Part shown: positions 22,835-32,769 of the stretch, piece after piece
Numbering within the stretch: the first letter of the stretch is position 1
Layout: the number at the start of each line of letters is the position of its first letter
Source: Harmonia axyridis
Lineage: Eukaryota > Arthropoda > Insecta > Coleoptera > Coccinellidae
NCBI RefSeq assembly: GCF_914767665.1
Contig: NC_059503.1
Coordinates: 32,860,001 to 32,924,000 of the forward strand
Reading direction: 5' to 3'
Length of the DNA: 64,000 nucleotides
The notes under the pieces: model-generated
Databases searched by the model: none
Seen by the model: the letters and a program-made list of their open reading frames with translations, nothing else
What the model was told of the DNA's origin: nothing
Program-made: the position numbers and the translations under genes

Positions 22835-25251
22835 AAACATATACATTATAATCACCATTGTGCTTTGAATTAAATGACATGCCTACTGTGTGTCTGATAA
22901 ATATGAATAACAAAAGGTGCATAAGTATATTAATAGCCTCACCATCCAATGAAGTCTGTCTTGTGTCGATTAAACAACAAAATAATCGAGTACTATATAG
23001 AAAATTAGCCAAGGATATTCAAATATGAAAAATTTAATTTGAAAAAGGGCTGAAATATGATAATTATTAAGTATTGAAAATAAATTGAAATTAACTAACT
23101 AATTATGCAATATTTTCAACAATATACCTAAGAATAGTATCAGAAGAGGTGGATTAGTTTTAGATTTTTTTTTTATTTCTAGAATTAAGAGATGATTTAT
23201 AAATCAATAAAGAGATTAGAATCTCATATTATGCACCCAATCTTTGAAAATTCACTTCAGACTTCCAAATAATTGACAAGATGATAATAATATTCAGCAC
23301 TATCGATCATAAGATTAGAGGAAAAAGTCAGATCATATATGTTGCGATTTGAAACCACCCAATCTGTAAATGGATAAGCAATGACAAAAAAATAAATAGA
23401 AACCACTGCTGATTACTTATTGATGAAAAAAAAATAGACATATTTATATTCAGACAAATAGGGTTTCACCGTCATGTAAATCCAACGAATTATTCACTTT
23501 CTATATATCATGAAGAAGTAGGTTAGTTTTTTGGGAGTTATTCAATCAATAAATTCCTAAAGAGCCACTGTACACCCTATTTGATGAAGTAGAAAAGAAG
23601 CACGAGAAGAGAACAAACAATGAAATGCATCTCGAAGAGCCCAATAAAGTATGAGAAATGAAGATATGATGGGTCATAGTGAACTGAAACTAATGTTTCA
23701 GAAGAAATAAAGACTTGTTAATTCATTGCCTAATTTTCCTTCCTGTAAGATTTTTATTCATTTTTAATTTTATTATTCCTACTGAAAATAATGGAAACTC
23801 TACATGTTTATATTTTTGGTAGTAACATTTGTTAAACTTTTAACTACATATTTATGAAACACTTTCATATTAATAGTTCACTCTATTATGCTTAAATACA
23901 AATAGCTCAAAATCAATTCAAATAAAATAATTTGCATACTATTTTTCAGTTTTACCTGATACGAAGATTGAAGACTGTTTCAATAATATTTGCAAATTCT
24001 TATATAGCTTGTCTGATTCAAAATAAAGAACTTCATTTGTACTTCAAAGTTATTGAAATGAAGAAGAAAGTAATTTGTAATTGCAGTTAAAACTTCTCAT
24101 TTTCAAAAACATTAAATTCCGTTTGTTATTGGAAACTGATACCGTTTCAATTCAGTAAGGACAATAGTGAAAACACTGTCTTATCTTTATATCTAAGCAG
24201 TCATTTGTACTGCCCCATAAATACTTATATATATAAAAAATCCTTGAAAACTAAAGTAACCACTCCTGTCCACAGGATTTTTAATTACAGTTTGACGCAA
24301 CTTGGAAATTATTCATCAAAATGCATAACAGAATCAGAGTGTGGTTGTAGACGTGATATTCTTGACATTGGATAATATTTAAACAAGAGTGTGTTAGCCT
24401 TAGCTCTCAAGTTTAGTACCAAGTCTACAGAGAACTCAAATTATTTCATAATATATAAAATTCTTATGATCTCATATTAAACTTACTAAATTTACACTTT
24501 TGCTTTGATACTTCTCAAAATCATTTATCTTTATAATTTTTAACAAAGAGGATTTACTGGAGTGCAAGCAAAATTCATTCAATATTATAATCTTTTTTAT
24601 ATTGTAAATTTTTGAAAGAAATTTTAATAATTATTGGTTTAAAGATGCATCAGATGAGCCACTTTGCAGTAATGTAAATACTATGTTTTTCACTTTTGAG
24701 AGTAAAAAACATTTTTGAGATCATACTAAAATTTATATCATCCATTAAAAAATTATGGTTGAATGGATGTAAAACAATTCCTTTCATTTACCCAAACCCT
24801 TTGATTTATAAAGCAATGAATGATGTTTGTAGTTATTATAGATTCACAATAATAACAAAATTTATCAGCAGAAACAGAAAATGTTTACTCAATATGAATC
24901 ACTAACAATTTTGGAAATTCAAATAATAATACTTTGAAGGATAGATTAATAAAATTCAGCTCATATGAACTTGAGGGTAATGGATTTCAGGAAGTTATTT
25001 GATCAACCAATAAAAACTTGAGAAATAATTTAGAACTTGACACCGATAAAAAAACATTTAAACGGAATTATTCTTTATTTTCAAATCCAACTAAATAAAA
25101 AAACCATGAAATAGAACTATATCAACCTATCCTCAAAAGTGTTTGAGACATTTACAAAAAAAAATTCAAACCAAGATCACAAATGAAAACAAGTTTAAAA
25201 AAGATATCCTACAAAAAATTAAATTAGTGGTAAAAAAGAAATTGTACTTAC
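22832..25251. other. Anonymous AT-rich part of cyclin L intron 2
   Basis: I looked here for the next cyclin L exon and did not find it; it lies at 163-43. No other exon, RNA gene or bounded element was recognised. Confidence 0.55.
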
Positions 25252-25436
25252 TTATTTGAGTTAACTTGTCTTATGTGGGTAAAGACATTTATGATATCTC
25301 TAACCCGTCTGGGATCTTCCTCAATTTTTGAAGCTAAACAGACACATGCCATAGCTGTGTGTTCAACAGGATGACGAACCAAACTCTTGGAGTAATAGAA
25401 GCGTTGTAAAAGAACTTGCCCAGTAGCCATTGCTAC
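25252..25436 (-). CDS. Cyclin L, coding exon 2
   Basis: The acceptor CATTTGTAG ends at 25437 and the exon starts with GTA GCA ATG. It reads VAMATGQVLLQRFYYSKSLV, then a stretch including EHTAMACVCLASKIEEDPRR and VRDIINVFTHIRQVNSN. This is the core of the first cyclin box of cyclin L, including the FYYSKS and LASKIEE signatures that contact the CDK partner. The exon is 185 nt and ends two bases into a codon at the donor GTAAGTAC, whose G is at 25251. The split codon is completed by the first base of the exon at 163. The ATG at 25430 is internal, not a start. Confidence 0.95.
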
Positions 25437-25870
25437 CTACAAATGATCGGCCACAAAATTAATAAGAGTTCAAAAGACATTTGGACGGCTCAATAACGTT
25501 TGTGATTTTTATACACTTTGACGCAAGAGGCCTATAATCGTATTAATATATGTTGTCTACAGTCTTTCCAAGATATAATTAATTTGTATTGATATAGCAA
25601 TTACAAGTTTGATAGATATCTTTAGAATCAAGTTATAAGTTAATAGTTCAAATAGTATACCATAACAAAAACATATACAATAAATATGTAACAAATGAAG
25701 TTGCGACAAAATTCGGTAATACCCCTAAATTCCTAGAGTCCTACATTGTGACGAGATCTATAAATTAGCCAATACAAGTTGATAAGGTTTCTAGGACAAG
25801 AATTGGACTTTGTGTATCAAAGTGACAATCATCATCAATGCCGTCCAAAATAGCAAAACTTGATACATAC
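25437..25870 (-). other. Cyclin L intron 1
   Basis: A phase-0 intron of 434 nt with donor CAG|GTATGTATC and acceptor CATTTGTAG. It is AT-rich and contains nothing else recognisable. Confidence 0.9.
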
Positions 25871-26092
25871 CTGAGGCAATTTCAGTAAAATCCCAGCAGT
25901 TTGAATAAGTTCACAGCCATATATTCGTAAATCATTTTCAGTTTCAATGTCTAGACCGTCCACTTGTGACGGTGTATTTTTCAACTTTTCTTCTGGTAGA
26001 AGTTGATTTTTAAGTGTCAATACTATTCTTCCATAAGGTTTTGCACTCGTTTTAGCACTATTTGAAACAGAATCACTTTTTGTAGAACTCAT
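25871..26092 (-). CDS. Cyclin L, first coding exon
   Basis: This exon encodes the amino terminus of cyclin L, a nuclear cyclin linked to splicing factors. It is 74 codons long. A short Ser/Thr/Lys-rich leader of about 18 residues is followed by YGRIVLTLKNQLLPEEKL, GLDIETENDLRIYGCELIQ and AGILLKLPQ, the hallmark start of the cyclin L cyclin box. The exon ends with CAG|GTATGTATC and joins exon 2 in phase 0 (LPQ-VAMATGQ). The start at 26092 is the first in-frame ATG before the conserved block, in the context AAAATATGAG. With the other two exons, 176 residues of the protein are in the window. Cyclin L1/L2-like is the family; no finer orthology is claimed. Confidence 0.95.
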
Positions 26093-26230
26093 ATTTTAGA
26101 AAAAATGATTCAAATTCAATCATCAACGCACTCAAACAAAATGTCGTAGTCTCTTGTAGAATGACGTTAGCATTGCGCATACTCCAGATCATAGATAAAC
26201 TAGATTAGTTTATCTATGCTCAATATCAAA
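26093..26230 (-). promoter_or_regulatory. Cyclin L upstream region with 29 bp palindrome
   Basis: This is the sequence immediately upstream of the cyclin L start codon. At 26190-26218, about 100-125 bp upstream, two 13-base arms (CATAGATAAACTA and its exact complement) flank GAT. The position suits a 5' UTR or proximal promoter element, but the transcription start is not known and no TATA box is evident. Confidence 0.45.
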
Positions 26231-27330
26231 TGCTACAAATTGTATACTTCTTCTTTTTTATAGATGATCTATTTGAATATAGAATTATATATTATGTTAT
26301 TTATTTTCTTTCGAATAATGATAGTGTATTTTATGATACGGTTACTATAATTCATAATTTCAAAGAGGAGAAGTATTGTTTTTTGAATTATTTAGTCATT
26401 TGGCGAGGCGTTCTCACTTCTCAAGTCAATTATGAAGGTGCGCCCTCTCTCTCAAGGATATTGCGATGTTTCATTCCGGGATCAAGGGCACTGGCGTTGC
26501 CAGAGGGGTTCAAACCCCTTCGAAATTTAAAGATATCACCATTTATTACAATAAAAAGGAGTGAGCTGGCTTGCAACATAACTATTTACCAACCTTCGCG
26601 CAGCCGCAGTCAATAATCTGTTTCTCGAAACTGAAACCTGGCTACGCCCGTGACAGATGGAATTATCAGTTAGGCACTCAATCAGCGTTACCGTTCGTAC
26701 GATAATTATCGTTTTGTACGATAATTTGCTGCTCAATACTATGTACGATACCGCATGTACGATAATAGCGTTTTGTACGATAATTTCAGTGTACCTATCA
26801 TTTGAGCTAAAGTGTCACTCAAAATATAATGAAACTCAGTATGACCAGATTTAGTAGATATCCAATTTTTCAGAGGATTATTGCATTTTCAGGAAGTTTT
26901 TAGTAGGAAGAAATCATTTGATAGATTTTAGTAGTTTTAAAAAATCTAACCGAGACGGTTGGGAATGTCTAGACTCAAGAATGTTCCGATGAATCAATTC
27001 ATTGTTCATTGGGGTTCTACGTTCAACGTGAATCTAGGAGAACGAACCTACTCAAACATAATAAAATCATAAAACTTCTTTGGTGCCTGTCAGCTGAAAA
27101 TAAATACAAAGAATCATGGAATATCCGGAGGGACGAAGGGTCCTCATTAAAAACAGATGGTGTTCAAAATTCAGTTGAAAATATACCAATTACCATTATC
27201 TCTCATTTGGTATTCTGTTTAGTGAAAAACAATTGTTGTAACTGGAATTTCATTGACAAATTTGTGTGGCTGAATATTTCAGATTTGAATATATTCATTT
27301 CATATAAGAAAATCGTTTTTTTCGGCAACC

Positions 27331-27420
27331 GTCCGGGAAGTGCTCACTTCCCGGACGCTTTTTCTCTGAGAAAGTAGCATTTCCCGGCCTAGTCCGGAAA
27401 GTACGTACTTCCCGGACTAG
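27331..27420. repeat. Two GTCCGGGAAGT hairpins
   Basis: A perfect hairpin with 12 bp arms (GTCCGGGAAGTG, spacer CT) lies at 27331-27356. A 32 bp palindrome (CTAGTCCGGAAAGTAC and its near-exact complement, one mismatch) lies at 27389-27420. Both are GC-rich against an AT-rich background and share the CCGGGAAGT motif. They lie within the tentative element 26490-28266. Confidence 0.9.
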
Positions 27421-27578
27421 TCCGGAAAAGAATCATAGAATCCATAGCAACCGAGATAACGTCTGATAGTTCATATGAAATTAGTTGTCATAAATTTGCA
27501 TGTTTTTTGATCGCAATCGCAATAAAATATGGAAAGCAGCAGCGATAGTGTTATTTTACATGGTTGCCGAAAAAATAT

Positions 27579-27699
27579 TGTACGCAACACGCCCGAAAAT
27601 GGTTTTTTTGGACTCACAGACTTCCAGGACTCGCTTACGCTCGTCCTGGAATTCTGTCTATTCGTCCAAAAAAACCATATTTTCCGGACTTGTTACGTA
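27579..27699. repeat. 121 bp foldback with CCAGGAC core
   Basis: The outer arms AAAATGGTTTTTTTGGAC (27597-27612 region) and GTCCAAAAAAACCATATTTT (27664-27683) pair. The inner CCAGGAC/GTCCTGG (27624-27630 and 27643-27649) closes over a TCGCTTACGCTC loop. Pairing can be followed, with gaps, out to TTGTACGCAAC/TTGTTACGTAA. No coding function is claimed for frames that cross it. Confidence 0.8.
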
Positions 27700-28330
27700 A
27701 ATTACTATTTTGATGACATTTATTTTATAGAGAATTTTTACGAAGATATATCTCTGTATTTCCAATCAATTCAATTATTTAGATTCATGTTATTTTATAT
27801 GTGGTTATGGGAGCAAATGTTCAATTGTTGAAAGCACATTAAAAAGACCATCAAAAATATACTGCCGTTTCAATTGAAAAGGGCGTATCTGCAAAAAAGC
27901 ACATTTGGGATATTTGTCTTTGAAGACTTTCATTTCATCCACAGATTCAATTGAATTAATATGAAGAAAAAATAAATGATAATGCATGTTAATTAAATTT
28001 AATCTGTGAATAGGATAATGCAGATTGTCTGATCTTGCCTAATAATTGATTAATTATTCATTTACCGTTTTGTTCAAATAAAAAATATATTACTTATTCG
28101 ATATATTGCTTGTTTTTTCATCCTTGTCCACAAATTATCATATTTTCTCGCAAAAATTTCCTTTATTTCGAATGTGTACGATAAAAATCAGTGGGATACG
28201 ATAATATGTACGATAATTTTGAACACGCGGTACGATATTTTCGGCTTGTCGGCCTGGCAACGCTGCACTCAATGATCCCTGTTCTACCCTGCCAATTACA
28301 CCTTTCTTCTCCAAAGCGGAGCATGTTTAC

Positions 28331-28382
28331 CACAGATTACGGATAATTTAAATTCAATAATAAATTTTAACCGTAATCTGTG
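28331..28382. repeat. 52 bp hairpin
   Basis: The exact arms CACAGATTACGG and CCGTAATCTGTG, with further A/T pairing inside, flank an AATAATA-type loop. It lies just outside the hAT element that follows. Confidence 0.85.
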
Positions 28383-28423
28383 ATGTTGACTTTGTTGTAG
28401 ATCGGTCGGGTTTATATTCCAAG

Positions 28424-29535
28424 CATGGGCGCCCGCAGAAATTTTTCTCAGGGGGGGCAAAATGAAAATTATTGAAAATCGATAAGGCATCCATGATTGT
28501 CGTAGGCGCCATCAGTATTCCGTTTCTCTCTATTTCTGTATTTATATTTATCACCAGCGTCTACTCTGAATTTCAAAAGATCACTAAAAGTGGTACAGGG
28601 TGAACAAAAATACAACAGTTTCGTGTGAGCTCATAAAATAACGCATAACATTCTTTATTACTTAAATTAACAATATTATCAAAAATACTTATTGTCTAGC
28701 GCTAATTGGTTTGAATGTGACACCCTGTAGTTTGTTACATTTTTAGATTAATAAAAATGAACTGTTTCCAAACATGTTTGGTACTTGCGGTCTAGCAGAT
28801 AGAATATGAAAGAAATTATTTCTTATTTTTATTAATCTAAAAATGTAACAAACTACAGGGTGTTATATTCAAACCAATTGCCGTATTTTTGATAATATTG
28901 TTAATTTAATTAATAAAGAATGTTACTCGTTACTTTATGAGCACACACAAAACTATTGTATTTTTGTCCACCCTGCACCAATTGGAATCAACGTGTGATA
29001 CATTTTTGGAATCTGCTAAGCCAGAGAAATCGGGAAATTGAGACAAAATGGGGGTGTTCCATTAAGAAAAATGACGCTGACGTCATTACTCGAAAGTAAT
29101 TCACCCTGTGTATTAGATTATTATTTTGAAAATACGGTAAATTAAAATAAAAAATCGACGTGTTTCAGGATTATTTCTTAAAATGGTCTGTTTAGCTAAA
29201 AATGATTTTGTTCCATACTTTAAGGATACGGACACAGTGTACTAGATGAATTTATAAACAAATTGACACGCATGGAGTGCTTTCGGTTCCATGATTTTTC
29301 TTCACCCAAGAAGTGCTCAACGCGCCTAAAAAAGTTTTCAATTCAAAAAATATCTCTGCCGATTATGGATTATATGTATAGTACATAATTCCATTGAAAA
29401 CCGGAAAATAGTTCCTTTTTTCCTTGCCCTTTGGATTGAGAAAGTAATATTGAGGGTGTTGTGCTGAAAAATGAGGCAATCAGAATCTCAGGGGGGGCCA
29501 TGGCCCCCCCTGGCCCCCCCCTGCGGGCGCCCATG
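28424..29535. mobile_element. hAT-type element, 1112 bp, 8 bp target duplication
   Basis: The ends CATGGGCGCCCGCAG (28424) and CTGCGGGCGCCCATG (ending 29535) are exact inverted repeats. They are flanked by the 8 bp direct duplication ATTCCAAG (28416-28423 and 29536-29543). An 8 bp duplication and ends of this kind are characteristic of hAT transposons. No transposase frame remains. The interior carries a 390 bp foldback (28591-28980) and another repeat (about 29035-29250), both also found at 48.0-52.3 kb, so it is either a composite or a host for nested insertions. Confidence 0.92.
28591..28980. mobile_element. Foldback element, TGGTACAGGGTG ends
   Basis: TGGTACAGGGTGAACAAAAA (28591) mirrors TTTTTGTCCACCCTGCACCA (ending 28980). 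Internal blocks also pair: TTTATTAATCTAAAAATGTAAC against its complement, and ACACCCTGTAGTTTGTTACA. It is nested inside the hAT element 28424-29535. A second copy of the same family is split between about 48255-48328 and 51868-52020. Confidence 0.88.
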
Positions 29536-29543
29536 ATTCCAAG

Positions 29544-30489
29544 TGATCCGATAGACCTGATAGTTGCGTAGCCCACGATGACATCTCTTGGGCACTACGT
29601 TCAAAATCGAAACGAATAGAATATAAACAAATCTCAAAATTCTTACAGATTTTAAGGATACTAAATGTATTATAGCCTTTTGACTAGATTGATTCAAATG
29701 AGATCAGCTAAACTACATAAGATTTCCACATAATTTCTTATGAAGCTCACATAAAATTTCGACGAAAAAATTAGAATTGGCCAAGCTTACCTTACCTTCC
29801 AAAGGTAGCGTTATATTCTGGAATAACCATCTAAATAAGCGCAATACCGCAATATAAAACCATTCGATTTAGATATGAATACAGTGATGAAACATGAAAA
29901 CACTGAAAAACAACTCAAGTTTGGTGAAACTACTTAGTCAGTCATTTATTCTATTTCCAACTTATTGTAGCCCTCTTATATGCAGTTCGCCATATCGAGA
30001 AAATCCAATAATCTTGGAACTTACTTATGGTACTTATGCTTACAAACTACAATTCCTAAAGTCATAGCACTATCTGCTTTAAAACAGATCCAAGAGGACA
30101 TATATCAGTTAGATCTTAGTAGGCTTTCTAAGTTGAAGTCCGTAGACTAATGTGGTAAAGAAAGAAATCGATTAGATTTCTGTTTTTGTGTTTTTTTCTC
30201 TGGTTCCGCAGTAGTGAATATATTACTGCGATTTTTTGCTACATGAAGATCAATTTATGAATATCTTATTGAAGTTAATATTATATTATATTTCGTTCAA
30301 AAATCATAACGAAAAAGGGAATATTGATTAACTCATTTCGAAATTTATGTTTCTTCAAGTTTATTTCGTTGAACAATTTCTGCTATTTATTTTCTTTCTA
30401 AGGGAACAGATCGCTTTATCATTTCGTCACAAAAACTGCAATTATCGAATTTCGAACCAGAAATTGTATAAATTAAAGGTTCAACTAAT
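29544..30489. other. Intergenic DNA, nothing recognised
   Basis: This is AT-rich sequence between the hAT element and the small MITE pair. No exon, RNA gene or repeat was recognised. Confidence 0.5.
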
Positions 30490-30599
30490 AGCGTATTCGA
30501 CTGGCAGCATCAGTTCGAATTAATTCGAGCTGAATATGTCATTTAGCTCTACAAAAATTCGAATTTATTCGCACTGGTGCTGCCAGTCGAATACGCTAT
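30490..30599. mobile_element. 110 bp MITE, copy 1
   Basis: TAGCGTATTCGACTGGCAGCA (30490) is mirrored exactly by the right end, which finishes at 30599. The inner GAATTAATTCGA/TCGAATTTATTC blocks pair as well. The element ends in TAG/CTA, so a TA target duplication is plausible. Confidence 0.85.
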
Positions 30600-30820
30600 A
30601 AGATAAAAATACTGGTGTGTCCACTGAATCGATTTTGTTTAGAATATTTCTGCCAACTAGACCACGGCATTCCTTCTTTTTCTGTAGGTGGCTCTATCTG
30701 ATAAAATAGACATATTTCCATGGAAACGACAACGAAAAACTTCCATTCCTTTCCTCCAAAGTCGCTCAATAATGAAATGTTCATATTTCCAAGAAAACAA
30801 CATCGAAATTACAGTGGCTT

Positions 30821-30931
30821 ACAGCGTGTTCGACTGGCTGCACCAGTAGGAATTAATTCGAACTAATTATGTCATTTAGTTCTACAAAAATTCGAATTAA
30901 TTCGCATTGGTCCAGCCAGTCGAATACGCTA
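30821..30931. mobile_element. 110 bp MITE, copy 2
   Basis: This is the second member of the same family as 30490-30599, about 220 bp away and in the same layout. AGCGTGTTCGACTGGCTGCACCA is mirrored by TGGTCCAGCCAGTCGAATACGCT. The central ATGTCATTTAG(C/T)TCTACAAAAATTCGAA is shared with copy 1. Confidence 0.85.
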
Positions 30932-31151
30932 TTAATAAACCACAGTGGCGACAAGCGTCGTCTCGATTTTGATTGGCTGAGCTAAGATGCATAGAATACC
31001 TGGTGTGTCTACTTATACCTGTAAAACTTTCAGACAAAACGGGAGATTTTTCGGATTTATACCTACTTGATTTCGAGGGATCGCGGGCTTTTCAGATGGC
31101 GCATACATCGTTTACATTTGACATTTCTCTCAATTTTCGACTCTTGTGAAC

Positions 31152-32013
31152 CAAGGGCGTAGATCTTTTTTTTCTTGGGGAGGGATAATCGAAAAAAAAT
31201 TTTTGATGACAACTTTTATTCATATCTGTAATGTTAGAAAAAGAAGTTTGATAACGAAGTTTGAACCAAATTACTCGAAATAATTTTTGTTGTTACTAAT
31301 TCGGTTGTTCTTACCTTGTTCTCAAATAAGAGTAACGAAGGAAAATGAGAAATTACTTGGATAATTTTGAGAAAAAAAAGGTTCATGAATATGAGCCCAC
31401 AAAGGCTTTGCTTTCAATATACAGGTTGTTTCTAGTGTGTCGTACAGTTTATCAAATATTCATTAATCTTCGCTACAGATTAGGTAGATAAATACCAAAA
31501 CTTATAATTAATGCATTCATTAGAGCTTACTAGCTGGATCTTTATAATAATTTGGATTTTCCTGAGGATTACTAGTGATTTTTCTCGAAATCGATAGCAG
31601 ATACGACAAAACTATAACAAACCAAAAAGTGTAGTACTGGACCAGATTTTTTTTTCTACATTTTTCTAAACTAACAACCATTCACCAAAATATAGTTTTG
31701 GAGGAAGGAAGCAGGCATCCTTCCAGAAAATATATCACCCTGTAGATTTGCATTCAAAATTAGCATATCACATAGTGAAAACTTTAAACTGAAATATCTA
31801 TGGCCAATTCATATTAAATATCTTGTGAAGGGAAGGTTATACGAGAAAATAACTTGAACTTCAACACATGTATCTCAAAACAAAATGTTTGGGGACTCAT
31901 GTTATAGGACTTTTTTTCTTAAAATGATCCGAAAATCTGTCATTTTCATTTGTATCTCCAATTTAGGAGCACCGTGTAATTACCTCCAGTATCCCCCTAT
32001 TTCTACGCTCTTG
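31152..32013. mobile_element. hAT-type element, 862 bp
   Basis: The ends CAAGGGCGTAGA (31152) and TCTACGCTCTTG (ending 32013) are inverted repeats with one mismatch. They are flanked by TTGTGAAC (31144-31151) and TCGTGAAC (32014-32021), an 8 bp duplication with one substitution. This fits the hAT pattern. The interior has no transposase and is AT-rich, with a stray CACCCTGTAG terminus at 31736. Confidence 0.8.
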
Positions 32014-32316
32014 TCGTGAACTTTGAGTATAGAACAATAATATTTTATATTCTATGGTCTGTCATTATATTCCATTCATTTGAGTGAAAATTCGATATGA
32101 ACTGAATTGTAATTTATTGTGAATGTTTGCAGTGTCTAAAATCAGTATTTCCTTTATAAACGACAACAGCCAGATGCGGGAATTCGAAAATTTTTAAAGA
32201 GCGCCCCCTTACAGAACTCTGGTGAAGCACACCACCAAAGCCACAGGTGGGTCTCCCAAAAGTCTGAAACAATATCGAATCAGTAAACACACCAGGTATT
32301 CTATGCATCTTAGGCT

Positions 32317-32730
32317 GAGCCTAAATGTGGCGGCTTTTTGTTTACATTCTGTTTACCTGATTTTTGGGATTTATTCAAAATGTAAGGCCCATTTCATTAA
32401 GTCACTGTAGTATGTTTCAGTTAAATGAATTTGTTCCATATACAATCAGGCCCAAGAATTTTGTTTTTGACAAAGTGTCAGTTCAGTCAATTGTATTCTC
32501 AAATTCTATGGTTAAGCCATTTTTAGGCTCATTTTGAACGAATTGTCGGCATTGTGATTTATTAAGTCACTGTAATCGGATTTACGTTAACATAATAAAA
32601 CACTTGAGAATACAATCGACTGAACTGAAACTTTGTCAAAATTAAAATTATTGGGCTTGATACTGAAGAATACCCAAAAAACAGGTAAATGGAGAACGTA
32701 AACAAAGAGCCGCCATATTTAGGTTTAGTC
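32317..32730. repeat. Foldback of about 414 bp
   Basis: The left blocks GCCTAAATGTGGCGGCTTTTTGTTTAC, TTACCTGATTTTTGGG and CAGTTCAGTCAATTGTATTCTCAA are mirrored in order to the right by TTGAGAATACAATCGACTGAACTG, CCCAAAAAACAGGTAA and GTAAACAAAGAGCCGCCATATTTAGG. The motif TTAAGTCACTGTA(A/G)T recurs at 32398, 32563 and 32766. A CCACAGTGGCGACA pair (30940 and inverted at 32752-32765) may be the ends of a larger, now interrupted, element. Confidence 0.75.
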
Positions 32731-32769
32731 AATAAAAAACGGGACCACACGTGTCGCCACTGTGGTTAA

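Larger units (their letters stand above)
164..25251 (-). other. Cyclin L intron 2, about 25.1 kb
   Basis: This is the interval between the donor after 25252 (AATAA|GTAAGTAC) and the acceptor before 163 (TCTGTTCAG|GCC). Intron 1 of the same gene is only 434 nt. The intron is filled with transposon remnants and a compound inverted repeat and holds no other convincing host gene. The linkage is inferred from matching phases and continuous family homology; no transcript evidence is available here. Confidence 0.82.
26490..28266. mobile_element. Possible hAT-like element with GTACGATAAT subterminal repeats
   Basis: CTGGCGTTGCCAG near 26492 is loosely mirrored by CTGGCAACGCTG near 28254. Inside these ends, GTACGATA(AT) occurs five times at 26697-26784 and four times at 28176-28237 (one as ATACGATAAT), all in the same orientation. 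Paired terminal motifs plus dense subterminal repeats are typical of hAT and some other cut-and-paste elements. No target duplication could be established and no transposase was recognised, so the boundaries are tentative. Confidence 0.4.

Noticed and set aside
25428..25430. ATG at 25430 as a gene start.
   Set aside because: It is internal to cyclin L exon 2; homology continues upstream through VA and across the splice junction to exon 1.
26480..26530. GGGGTTCAAACCCC near 26507 as a tRNA T-arm.
   Set aside because: No A-box, anticodon stem or acceptor stem can be built at the right distance; it lies in a transposon-end-like context.
29370..29697. Glycine/proline-rich frames over the G/C runs near 29500.
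   Set aside because: They are translations of the GC-rich terminus of the hAT element and change with every frame; no coding evidence.
30940..32765. CCACAGTGGCGACA and its complement as ends of a 1.8 kb hAT element.
   Set aside because: The flanking eight bases do not form a direct duplication and the interval already contains an independent hAT element and a foldback; left as a note only.
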